A stretch of 18,769 bases of DNA, taken from an uncultured Rhodocyclaceae bacterium (GTDB lineage Bacteria > Pseudomonadota > Gammaproteobacteria > Burkholderiales > Rhodocyclaceae). A model generated the notes under the pieces. The model was given only the letters and a program-made list of their open reading frames with translations, was not told where the DNA came from and made no database searches. The translations under genes and the position numbers were made by a program. The stretch lies in NCBI GenBank assembly GCA_903930805.1, contig CAIYZZ010000019.1:1-18769 (forward strand). Reading direction: 5' to 3'. This document shows positions 1 through 7,580 of the stretch, piece after piece (position 1 is the first letter of the stretch; the number at the start of each line of letters is the position of its first letter).

Positions 1-40
1 GTGCCGGCTGTCCGGCTCAATTTGAGACGGCACCCTTTTT
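1..40 (+). terminator. Rho-independent terminator-like hairpin
   Basis: Bases 1-6 (GTGCCG) pair perfectly with 28-33 (CGGCAC). A smaller internal stem is possible between CTCA (17-20) and TGAG (23-26). The stem is followed by CC and five T residues (36-40). This is the layout of an intrinsic terminator for a gene reading rightward from beyond the left edge. It ends directly at the start codon region of the first radical SAM gene, so that gene may lack a promoter of its own within the window or may be read through. Confidence 0.55.
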
Positions 41-41
41 G

Positions 42-1154
42 ATGTCAACTACCCATCAGCCTCAGAACGGCATACCACTGATGACAAAACCATTCCCAAC
101 TCACATCGATATCGACCTGTCGGCCAAATGCAATCTTCGTTGCAGTTTCTGTCACCTCAGCTACTTCACCCCAAAGGAGCGCGGGGTGCAGATTGGCATT
201 GAGGATTTCGAGAAACGCATAGAACCCTTACTCCCTCACCTGAAAACCCTCACCCTCTTCAGTAAATATGAGGTGCTCACCTGCCGCGATTTCATACCGA
301 TCTACCAGCGTATTCGTAATCATGATGTTGAGGTGTATTTCTCCACCAATGGCCTGTTGTTGAGTGACGAGATCCTGGATGTCCTGGTCGGTCATTTGCA
401 CTACATCACGGTTTCCATAACTGGATTCAGTCGTGAACGGTACGCACATTTCATGCAGACTGATGCCTTCGACAAAGTGGAAGAAACCCTCACGAAACTC
501 AATCAACTGAAGACTAAGCGGGGCACGCCGTACCCGATGCTACGTATATCGACAGTTGGAATGCAGGACACCCTTGACGACTTGCCTGATGCCATCGATT
601 TCGCCCTGAAGCACAATGCGTTGGAGGGACTGCAGCTAACCTCGCTATACGTCTTCGAGGAGAGCATGCGCGCTCAGCTTCCGATGGCTGATTTGCCCCG
701 CTACAAACGACTTACCGAGGCCGCCTTGAAATATGCAGAAAGCCGGAATGTCAAGCTGGTACTACAAAGCGGCTCGATGGACGATAACGCCCGAGACACC
801 GAAGAGATCGGTCACAAATACTGCGATCTACCCTGGTTCAGGTTGTCAATCCAGCCCAATGGCGATGTCTATCCTTGTCCAGTGGCTTATCAACCGGTCG
901 GGAACTTCCACGAACAACGGGTCGAGGACATTTGGAACGGCGAAACGATGGCCACTTTTCGAGCCGGAGTCAACGATCCCGAACATATGAATGAAGATTG
1001 CGTCAATTGCATTCATTGCCGGCATCATTCCATTATCGATCCTGAAAAGAACGACTTCTCCAACAAGGGAGAATTCATTGGTGGCATGAGTCGGACGGTA
1101 AAACCAGGCAAGACCCGCAGAGGCGCTCCGAACCCTTCGCCAGGAGACACCTAG
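42..1154 (+). CDS. Radical SAM/SPASM domain protein
   Basis: A 370-residue radical SAM enzyme. Numbered from ATG 42, the core motif CNLRCSFC gives C30, C34 and C37, which would ligate the SAM-cleaving [4Fe-4S] cluster. The C-terminal SPASM-like region has C261 (YCDLPW), C279 (DVYPCP) and the C320/C323/C326 group, followed by a 'GNFHEQRVEDIW'-type segment order typical of auxiliary-cluster domains. SPASM enzymes modify peptides, sugars or other small substrates; the substrate here is unknown. The proline-rich tail (about 356-370) is probably disordered. The start is uncertain: TTG 39 lies in the terminator T-tract, ATG 42 has no Shine-Dalgarno, and ATG 81 sits just before the conserved N-terminal strand and is a good alternative. 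It converges with the methyltransferase gene, with a gap of only two bases. Family assignment is firm; a role in glycan tailoring is inferred from neighbours. Confidence 0.9.
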   Translation: MSTTHQPQNGIPLMTKPFPTHIDIDLSAKCNLRCSFCHLSYFTPKERGVQIGIEDFEKRIEPLLPHLKTLTLFSKYEVLTCRDFIPIYQRIRNHDVEVYFSTNGLLLSDEILDVLVGHLHYITVSITGFSRERYAHFMQTDAFDKVEETLTKLNQLKTKRGTPYPMLRISTVGMQDTLDDLPDAIDFALKHNALEGLQLTSLYVFEESMRAQLPMADLPRYKRLTEAALKYAESRNVKLVLQSGSMDDNARDTEEIGHKYCDLPWFRLSIQPNGDVYPCPVAYQPVGNFHEQRVEDIWNGETMATFRAGVNDPEHMNEDCVNCIHCRHHSIIDPEKNDFSNKGEFIGGMSRTVKPGKTRRGAPNPSPGDT

Positions 1155-1214
1155 GCTCAGGCTTCACCTTGCCGGACAATGCGCGCCCCAAAAGGTCCGG
1201 GGCGATCTCCTGGC
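1139..1214. repeat. Nested inverted repeat at convergent gene ends
   Basis: GCCAGGAGA (1139-1147) is perfectly complementary to TCTCCTGGC (1206-1214). Nested inside, CCGGAC (1172-1177) pairs with GTCCGG (1195-1200). The structure spans the junction of two convergent genes that are two bases apart. It could act as a bidirectional transcription barrier, but no T-tract follows on either strand and most of it is also coding, so function is doubtful. Confidence 0.3.
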
Positions 1215-1930
1215 TGGCGTAGCCGACTCGGGATGGGACGTCCCCAGTTTCGGCGCCCCGCGACCAGATAGGTTCCTGAAATATGGAAAAGGCTCAATTG
1301 GCCCGTTGCTGCCAGCTCATTAAGCCATGGATATACGCCGCGTTTTTCACGACTTTCGCCAAGGTAGTCCGGAAAATCATAAAAGTCATGCCAGAGAAAG
1401 GTGGCATCAGCCTTACCTAGTTCAAGTGCGATCAGCGTATCTGATCGAACGCCATGATAGGCGTGATCCCCATCGATGAAGGCAAAATCAATACGGTTCT
1501 TGAGATGGGCAAAACTGGAGATAGGCTCATCCGGGCGCACAAGCAGCTGCCGGATGCTGTTCTTCCATAGACTGGCATGGAATGCCGAACCGATATCAGA
1601 GTCACCCCTCAGGATCGTGGATGTATAGTTTCCGCGGCATTCTTCACGGAGGTCCACAGTATGGATTTCAGCGCCTTTGGGGGCATTGGCAGCAAGCAGC
1701 AGCGTTCCGGTCCCTTGTCCGGTACCAAACTCGATGAGGCATTCAGGCCTGCAGTCAAGTACCGCCGCTGCGAGTGCGAGCTGTTCGTAGGAGAACAGCA
1801 TTGGCAATTCATTCGAAGGGAAGCTCATCAGCGAGGAAACCGCAACAGTCAGGCCTGCTCCAGGCAAGTTGCAACCAGGGAATAGATCGCGTAACTCTGC
1901 GGTTGGTATACGGTTGCCGTCATGTTCCAT
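1157..1930 (-). CDS. Class I SAM-dependent methyltransferase
   Basis: A 257-residue protein with a Rossmann-type SAM-binding fold. The glycine-rich motif I is IEFGTGQGTGTLLLA (about residues 66-80), followed by an acidic strand end (HTVDL, about 90-94). The FAFIDGDHAYHGVRSD stretch (149-164) is the post-III strand and loop characteristic of the Methyltransferase_24-like group often found in polysaccharide clusters. The acceptor cannot be read from sequence; a sugar hydroxyl is a reasonable guess from the glycosyltransferases nearby. The protein has a basic, proline-rich tail (about 230-257). It starts at ATG 1930 with only a weak purine tract upstream. It is transcribed divergently from the B12-radical SAM gene and convergently with the first radical SAM gene, so it is probably monocistronic. 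Confidence 0.85.
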   Translation of the reverse strand: MEHDGNRIPTAELRDLFPGCNLPGAGLTVAVSSLMSFPSNELPMLFSYEQLALAAAVLDCRPECLIEFGTGQGTGTLLLAANAPKGAEIHTVDLREECRGNYTSTILRGDSDIGSAFHASLWKNSIRQLLVRPDEPISSFAHLKNRIDFAFIDGDHAYHGVRSDTLIALELGKADATFLWHDFYDFPDYLGESREKRGVYPWLNELAATGQLSLFHISGTYLVAGRRNWGRPIPSRLRQPGDRPGPFGARIVRQGEA

Positions 1931-1967
1931 GCTCGTATCAGCCTAAAATGTTGCAGAATGCACAGGA

Positions 1968-1981
1968 GACTCTTTTGAGTC
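1968..1981. promoter_or_regulatory. 14-bp palindrome in divergent spacer
   Basis: GACTC-TTTT-GAGTC is a perfect hairpin or palindrome in the roughly 100-bp spacer between the divergent methyltransferase (start 1930) and B12-radical SAM gene (start 2035). It could be an operator or a small hairpin in the leader of the rightward gene. No convincing -35/-10 pair was recognised beside it. Confidence 0.25.
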
Positions 1982-2034
1982 AAACCCGCGTTTCATGATA
2001 CACCTTCGACTTGCTCCTAGATGGAACCACAGTG

Positions 2035-4086
2035 ATGGCGACAAAGGTCATTTTTGCTGATCTCACCCACACGGGTCAGGTCGTTGCTGCGAATACATTT
2101 CCCTTCGCTGCGGCCCTGGTTGCGTCCCATACCAAGTTGGTTTTGGGTGACGCCATTGACATCGAATTGTTCAAGTATCCAGAGGACCTTTCTTCCAGCC
2201 TCACGAAGGGGCTTCCTCGAGTAGCGGCTTTTTCCTGCTACTTGTGGAATATCCGACTAGCAAACGCTTTTGCGGAAAGGATCAAGCAACACTCCCCCAA
2301 AACAATCATTATTTTCGGTGGCCCTAATTACCCCATTGAGGTGGACGAACAGAAGCGCTTTCTCGCCCAGTACCCCGCAATCGATTTTTATGTATACAAG
2401 GAGGGGGAGCAGGCCTGTGCCAACCTTGTTCAGCGTCTTGCAGGACTCGAATGGGACGCAAAGCGGTTGAAAGCCGCGCGTGAAACGCTGCCTTCAATTC
2501 ATTACCTAATTAACGGAGAGCATATTCACGGACCGCTGATGGAGCGACTGCAAAGACTGGCACTTACTCCTTCGCCCTATCGCTCCGGATTGATGGACAA
2601 ATTTTTCGATGGCGTGCTAATTCCCATGATTGAAACCAACAGGGGATGCCCATTCCAATGCAGCTTTTGCATCGAAGGCACTGCCTACTACAACAAGGTG
2701 CGTTGGGAAGATCGCGAAAACATCAAGGCCGACCTCGGTTATATCGCGGAGCGAACTTCTAATCCTGACTTGTTGATTACCGACTCCAATTTCGGCATGT
2801 TCAAGGAGGACCTGGAAACCTGCCACATCATTGCGGACGTTCAGCGCCAGAAGGGGTGGCCACGCTATGTCCAAAATTCGTCCGGCAAGAACCAAAAGGA
2901 ACGCGTTTTGGAGGCGGCTCGAATTTTGAACGGAGCCATGATCCTGACGGTCTCCATGCAGAGCACCGATGAGGTCGTCCTTAAGAATGTTCGTCGCTCC
3001 AACATCTCACTTGAGCAGATCCTAGACGTTGGCAAGCAGGCCGAACTCACCGGTGCAAATTCATACTGTGAAATCATCTTGGGGCTACCTGGCGATAGTC
3101 TTACAGGTCATTTTCGCAGTGTTATGACCATGATAGATGCAGATATTAACGATGTTCTTACCTACCAAACCATGATGCTCCCAGGCACTGACATCGCTAC
3201 GCGGGAGAGCCGGGAACAGCATGGTCTCCAGACTCGCTGGCGCGCCCTGCCGCGATGCTTTGGTTCCTACGACATCCTGGATAAAAAGATTTCCATCGCA
3301 GAGGTTGAAGAAATCTGTGTCGCAAGCGACACGCTCTCCTTTGACGACTACCTTGAGTGCCGTGGCCTCAGCCTTTCCGTTGAGCTATTTCACAATTCAG
3401 GTGTTTTCGCAGAACTCGTGTCATTCCTCAAGCAGCGCCAAATCAAACGCTCACAGTTCGTTGAACGCTGCCATGTACTCGCTACCGCAATCAGCAGTCC
3501 CCTGCGCGATATCTATGACGGTTACATGAAAGAGAATGAGGACAAGCTTTGGGTTGATCCTCAAGCATTGCTCAAATGGCTTCTGGAACCGGGCATCATT
3601 GACCGCCACGTTTCCGGCGAACTGGGTTCAGGAGAACTCTACAAGTATCGGGCCATGGCCTTTTTCTGGCGGCAGCAGGAAATGCATGACCTTGCCTTCG
3701 CAGCCGCTCGCGACCTCCTGAACGTCTGCTCGTCACCTACGGCGATGATGGAGCGCTATCTTACCCAACTGGCGCTTTACAGCCTTCTGCGCAAGACTCA
3801 CTTAATCGAGACCAACCGATGCACTATCGAGTGCTTTGATTTCAATTTTCCGGCACTAGAAAGAATTTCGTTCCAAGACGATCCATTTGCATATCAATTG
3901 CCTGAAGCTACTGCTATTCGTATCGATCACAATGCAGACCAGCGCGCAATGATTGCCGCGTACCTAAAACAGTATGGTTCATCCATCAACGGCCTGGGAA
4001 GATTGCTTCTTCGCAGCCATGTGAATAAGCTCTACCGGTCAGGAGAGACCATCGGTCAGCCCCTACAGGCTAGTGCAACACCCTAG
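2035..4086 (+). CDS. B12-binding-type radical SAM protein
   Basis: A 683-residue protein. The N-terminal part (about 1-150) reads as a Rossmann-like cobalamin-binding domain of the kind in class B radical SAM enzymes: alternating strands, a FGGPNYP loop and a YVYKEGEQA segment matching the usual 'GEGE' position. The radical SAM core follows with CPFQCSFC (C205, C209, C212) and a middle region of about 200 residues. Roughly 270 C-terminal residues are helical-looking and have no motif I recognise. Known class B enzymes include methyltransferases acting on unactivated carbons and enzymes catalysing non-methyl chemistry, so the reaction is open. ATG 2035 was chosen because the conserved strand MATKVIFADL begins there, with GGA at suitable spacing; in-frame TTG 2011 and GTG 2032 are alternatives. 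It stands alone on this strand and converges with the glycosyltransferase-like gene. Confidence 0.88.
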   Translation: MATKVIFADLTHTGQVVAANTFPFAAALVASHTKLVLGDAIDIELFKYPEDLSSSLTKGLPRVAAFSCYLWNIRLANAFAERIKQHSPKTIIIFGGPNYPIEVDEQKRFLAQYPAIDFYVYKEGEQACANLVQRLAGLEWDAKRLKAARETLPSIHYLINGEHIHGPLMERLQRLALTPSPYRSGLMDKFFDGVLIPMIETNRGCPFQCSFCIEGTAYYNKVRWEDRENIKADLGYIAERTSNPDLLITDSNFGMFKEDLETCHIIADVQRQKGWPRYVQNSSGKNQKERVLEAARILNGAMILTVSMQSTDEVVLKNVRRSNISLEQILDVGKQAELTGANSYCEIILGLPGDSLTGHFRSVMTMIDADINDVLTYQTMMLPGTDIATRESREQHGLQTRWRALPRCFGSYDILDKKISIAEVEEICVASDTLSFDDYLECRGLSLSVELFHNSGVFAELVSFLKQRQIKRSQFVERCHVLATAISSPLRDIYDGYMKENEDKLWVDPQALLKWLLEPGIIDRHVSGELGSGELYKYRAMAFFWRQQEMHDLAFAAARDLLNVCSSPTAMMERYLTQLALYSLLRKTHLIETNRCTIECFDFNFPALERISFQDDPFAYQLPEATAIRIDHNADQRAMIAAYLKQYGSSINGLGRLLLRSHVNKLYRSGETIGQPLQASATP

Positions 4087-4151
4087 AATCTGCCTAATGC
4101 CCCCATGGACTCGCGGAAAGCAATGCAGCGCCCATAGTTGCTCCGACAGAA

Positions 4152-5849
4152 TCAATCAGGCGTTGGTGTCATGTTGAGGAGTCGCTGGTACAAGGCCTCC
4201 ATCTCGCCGATCTTGTCATCCATCAAGATAGTGGCGCGGTAGGCTGTGATGTTGCGACGAATCTGCTCTGTATCCAGATCCCTCAGCAGTCCCGCCAAGC
4301 GGCCCAAGTCTTCCTGGGAGACCACTAGGCCCAGACCATACTTACGGACCAGGGCACTGACATGCTCCAATTCCTCGCTCACCAGGATGGGTAATCGGGC
4401 CTCCAAGAATGTAAAAAACTTGGTGGGGAGCATGTATTTGAAGTGGTCTCTGCCGACGCGAAAGCCCTCCGGAAATCGATAGAACATACAGCCGAAGTCA
4501 TACTGGGTCAGATCCTGGGCCAGTTCGTGTGGAAGAATTCCCGTGCGAAGATGGAATTTTTCATCCTGTCTCTCCAGATAGTGGTAGTCGTCAAATGTGC
4601 TGTCGCCACGATTTTGGTAAGGGTTTAATAGAATATCGAATTGCAGTCCTTGAGCTAGTAATTCTTCCACCATAGAAAGTATTTGCACGTCCCCGAAACC
4701 TTGACGGGGGTGAGAGGACGGGGGCACAGTTCCGATGAAAACCAAGCGCGGATGAGCGCAAGTCGGAGCTAGACGGCCGGGATCGGCATCGAAAAAAGAG
4801 CGCTCGGGGTAACTGTGGAAACTTAGCGTTTCGAGAGGCGCTTTCTTGGCGCCGGTAAGTTTCTGAACGCCTGCTGAGGAAGTGTTGAATATCAGTGCAT
4901 CAGAACTGCAAAAAACCAAGGGCTCGCAAATCTTCTCTAGTGACGCCCGGGACGGACCGAACAGACTCTCAAGAAAATCCCGGTCTCCGAACAGGGAAGG
5001 AATGTCATTGAACTCTGTTACCACTTTCCCACGTGGGTTGGCGACCTTGGCCACCAGGGGAAGGTAGTGATAAGTGAGCCAACCCTGGACATGCATGATC
5101 GGCGCGTCCAGATTGCGCAGGACGTTGAACATGACCGGCAGACTGCGATAGGTCGAACAGACTTGGTCGAAGTAATCATCGTTGCCATTCATCGAAGCAG
5201 GTTGATTAACCAGCAACGCTGTACGCCAACCACGCTTGCGCAAGGCCAGGCTCTGCCTGCAGAGATTGAAGTAGGCGAACTCTGCGATATATACCACGTC
5301 AATCTTGGCGGCCAGAAGGCATCGAGCGATGTCCAGTGCCAGCAGGCCTTCATATTGCGAGGGACGTTCACTTAGGTCCAATACTTTGACATTGAACTGG
5401 GGGTGCAGGACGCGCCAGGTTTGATAGGGCTCCAAAGCCAACTTGTCCTCTCGCAATACGAGGAGAGCCTCCGGCCTCGCCTCCGTCAGCTTGGAAAACG
5501 AGACAGCTTTGCCAAGGCCCGCCCGACCGGAGAAATGATAGCCCCTGCGCGTGTCATTGACATAGATAAGCTCTGCGAATCCCATTGCTTCAGCCATTGC
5601 CTGGCACCCATTGAGTTGCAGGATGTCGCAGTGGATCGCCAGACGGGTAACTCCCTGCTTTTGAAAATCCAAAAGGGCCCGGGTTATGACGACATTTGTC
5701 GAATGCGCTTTTAGCTGGGTAGAGATTTCAGTGGTTGGCAGCCCAGCGAGGGCAGGGTGAAATGCTTCAAGCTCCGCGGCGATGGCCTCCGCTGTGAGGG
5801 GAAGAATAAACTGCCTCTGAGGAGGCGAAAGCTGATCAATGGAATTCAT
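4152..5849 (-). CDS. Glycosyltransferase-like protein, two-part
   Basis: A 565-residue protein. The C-terminal two-thirds resemble a GT-B fold glycosyltransferase: an acceptor-side region with TEFNDIPSLF (around 270-280), a RLVFIGTVPP strand that normally opens the donor domain, and a late MLPTKFFTFLEARLPILVS segment matching the usual 'K..EY.A.G.P' position, here KFFTFLEARLP. The first roughly 130 residues form a separate alpha/beta segment (VTRLAIHCDILQLNGCQAMA) of unknown function. No signal peptide or membrane segment is seen, so it is probably cytoplasmic or membrane-associated. Start ATG 5849 was chosen over GTG 5858 because a GTGAGAGAC tract precedes it. It lies 77 bases after the intact aminotransferase gene on the same strand, so it is likely its operon partner. 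Donor and acceptor sugars are unknown. Confidence 0.75.
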   Translation of the reverse strand: MNSIDQLSPPQRQFILPLTAEAIAAELEAFHPALAGLPTTEISTQLKAHSTNVVITRALLDFQKQGVTRLAIHCDILQLNGCQAMAEAMGFAELIYVNDTRRGYHFSGRAGLGKAVSFSKLTEARPEALLVLREDKLALEPYQTWRVLHPQFNVKVLDLSERPSQYEGLLALDIARCLLAAKIDVVYIAEFAYFNLCRQSLALRKRGWRTALLVNQPASMNGNDDYFDQVCSTYRSLPVMFNVLRNLDAPIMHVQGWLTYHYLPLVAKVANPRGKVVTEFNDIPSLFGDRDFLESLFGPSRASLEKICEPLVFCSSDALIFNTSSAGVQKLTGAKKAPLETLSFHSYPERSFFDADPGRLAPTCAHPRLVFIGTVPPSSHPRQGFGDVQILSMVEELLAQGLQFDILLNPYQNRGDSTFDDYHYLERQDEKFHLRTGILPHELAQDLTQYDFGCMFYRFPEGFRVGRDHFKYMLPTKFFTFLEARLPILVSEELEHVSALVRKYGLGLVVSQEDLGRLAGLLRDLDTEQIRRNITAYRATILMDDKIGEMEALYQRLLNMTPTPD

Positions 5850-5926
5850 GTCTCTCACCCAAACTCGCGACTGGAGGCAATGTACTCGATAACCATATGT
5901 GGCCCCTGGTCAGCAATAGAATATCG

Positions 5927-7027
5927 TCAGCGATCGTAAAAGGTTGAAATCCTGTCGGAAACCCAATCGATCTGACTTTTCGTGAGGAAATGATGAATAG
6001 GCAGGGAAAGGATGCGATTGGCCTGTTGCTCACAGATGGGGAAGCTTCCCAGTCTGTACCCATATTCGGCGGCGACTGGCTGGAGATGAATGGGCACCGG
6101 GTAATGGATGGCGGTCTGAATCCCCTCATCCTGGAGGTAGGTTTGAAGTTCATCCCGACGATCCACTTGGACCACAAGCAGGTGAAAGGTCTCAAAGGCA
6201 CCAGGAAGCCCAACCGGGATGACGGCTCGAGAATCGAGCTGAGCGGCATAGTGAGCGGCGTTGGCACGGCGGCGCGCGATCACTCCGTCCAGACGTTTAA
6301 GCCTGAACTGGAGGAGTACAGCCTGAAGCGTATCCAGTCGAGAGACGGTGCCCCAGGTGACGACGGTATTGCGGTCCACCATGCCGTGGTTACGCAACAA
6401 TCGGACTTGGCGGGCAATGGCGGCATCGGTGGTTGCCAAGAAACCCGCGTCCCCAGCGGCGTTGAGGTTTTTCAGTGGATGTCCCGAAAAACAGCCAACT
6501 TGACCGAAGGTTCCAGTCATCCGCCCATTCAATCTAGTGCCAATGGACTGTGCGGCATCCTCAATAACGGCTAGGTTGTAGCGTTCCGCCAGAGCAAGGA
6601 TGGCCATCATGTCAGCGGGTCGGCCCGCTATGTGCACTGGCATGATGGCGCGAGTGTTTGGAGTGATGGCAGCGGCCACAGCGGCAGGGTCAATATTCTG
6701 ATCAGCCTGGACATCTGCAAAGACTGGCTTTGCACCCACCGCCACAATGGCGGCGGCGGATGCCACGAAAGAATTGGGCGGGGTAATGACTTCGTCACCT
6801 GGCCCGATCTCCAGGGCCTTGAGACCGAGGATCAGGGCATCAGTACCGGAATTGAGCGCAACCACGTAAGGGACGCCGAGATATTCTGCCAAATCTTGTT
6901 CCAAAGCCTCTACCGCAGCGCCACCCACGAAATCGCCTCTGCGAAAAACCTCCTCCAACAGGGGGATTAACTCCGCGCGTTCCTCCTCGAATTGCGCCGG
7001 AAAATTCACGAAAGGAACTTTGGGCAT
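5927..7027 (-). CDS. DegT/DnrJ/EryC1/StrS-family aminotransferase
   Basis: A 366-residue PLP-dependent enzyme of the sugar-nucleotide aminotransferase family, full length for the family. Visible features are the NSGTDAL phosphate-binding loop (59-65), VIEDAAQSIG (154-163) with the cofactor Asp and Gln, and FSGHPLKNLNAAGDAG (180-195) with the Schiff-base lysine at K186. The C-terminal GIQTAIHYPVP stretch (302-312) is also typical. Such enzymes transfer an amino group from glutamate or glutamine to a keto-sugar bound to a nucleotide. A GAAGGAAGG tract lies just upstream of ATG 7027. It is immediately downstream of a decayed homologue (22 bases) and upstream of the glycosyltransferase-like gene, consistent with an amino-sugar made and transferred by neighbouring genes. 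Some family members are dehydratases, but those lack the lysine that is present here. Confidence 0.92.
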   Translation of the reverse strand: MPKVPFVNFPAQFEEERAELIPLLEEVFRRGDFVGGAAVEALEQDLAEYLGVPYVVALNSGTDALILGLKALEIGPGDEVITPPNSFVASAAAIVAVGAKPVFADVQADQNIDPAAVAAAITPNTRAIMPVHIAGRPADMMAILALAERYNLAVIEDAAQSIGTRLNGRMTGTFGQVGCFSGHPLKNLNAAGDAGFLATTDAAIARQVRLLRNHGMVDRNTVVTWGTVSRLDTLQAVLLQFRLKRLDGVIARRRANAAHYAAQLDSRAVIPVGLPGAFETFHLLVVQVDRRDELQTYLQDEGIQTAIHYPVPIHLQPVAAEYGYRLGSFPICEQQANRILSLPIHHFLTKSQIDWVSDRISTFYDR

Positions 7028-7049
7028 GGCACTACCTTCCTTCGTAGAG

Positions 7050-7374
7050 TCACTGCACTACATCGATAATAGAACCCTGCTCCTCGCGAGAGAGGTGCTG
7101 GTCCACAGGAAAGCTGATCGCATTTCGAGCATGGCGATCCGTCACTGGTAAGTCGCCCGGGAAGTACCCCAAGGAACGAAGACCTTCCTGCTGGTATAGG
7201 GGGTGGGGTAATGGATTTTCGCCTCAATGCCATGGAGGCAAAACGCTCCTCGAACTGCGCAATAGCCTTACCCAAAGTGAAGTCACCGCTCGCCAAGATC
7301 CGAGCCAACTCGGCAAGAATGGGTTGTGGATCAGCGAACTGTTGATTCAAATAGGAAAAACGGACGGGGTTCAT
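7050..7374 (-). pseudogene. DegT-family aminotransferase, internal deletion and frameshift
   Basis: Starting at ATG 7374 (with AGAGGGAAA upstream), the first 48 codons encode the N-terminus of a second DegT-type aminotransferase (RFSYLNQQF..LASGDFTLGKAIAQFEERFAS). At about 7230 the homology jumps frame: GIEAKIHYPTPLYQQEG, then YFPGDLPVTDRHARNAIS, then FPVDQHLSREEQ, ending at a TGA at 7050-7052. That is the family's C-terminal region. Aligned to the intact neighbour, residues about 49-301 (some 250 residues, including the PLP lysine and cofactor loops) are gone. The product cannot be an active aminotransferase. In the N-terminal frame translation runs out of frame into the start of the next gene, to 7006. 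An assembly collapse between two such genes is the main alternative to a true deletion. Confidence 0.85.
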
Positions 7375-7580
7375 GGGTGGTTTCCCTCTGTGCAACATGT
7401 TGATCGTTGCGCGCCCGTTATGCCACCGTAGCCATCTCTCATGTACCGTAGGATACAATCTGATCGTTGGCAATTCACGGAAAACTCCAAACTTTTCGGA
7501 ATCGATTGGTAGGCCGAATCGAAACTGGAATGTTGCGTGTGCGCAGGTTCGACAGTATCGCCGCGCAGTGGGTAGGCGTT
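7375..7580. promoter_or_regulatory. Divergent intergenic region
   Basis: About 200 bases separate the start of the decayed aminotransferase (-) from the chosen start of the first inverted-architecture radical SAM gene (+), so promoters for both directions should lie here. A TACAAT hexamer (7454-7459) could serve as a rightward -10 element, but no good -35 is found 16-18 bases upstream. If it is used, transcription would begin near 7466, which favours the ATG starts at 7530 or 7581 over TTG 7467. Nothing else is recognisable. Confidence 0.3.

Noticed and set aside
5836..6574. Long overlapping frames on both strands within the DegT aminotransferase
   Set aside because: They overlap the intact PLP enzyme, whose motifs are complete, and show no family signature of their own.
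7006..7473. A continuous 155-codon minus-strand frame across the decayed aminotransferase
   Set aside because: Only the part from MNPVRF (7374) to about 7230 resembles a real protein; the rest is the out-of-frame reading of the aminotransferase C-terminus, and the frame runs into the next gene's start.
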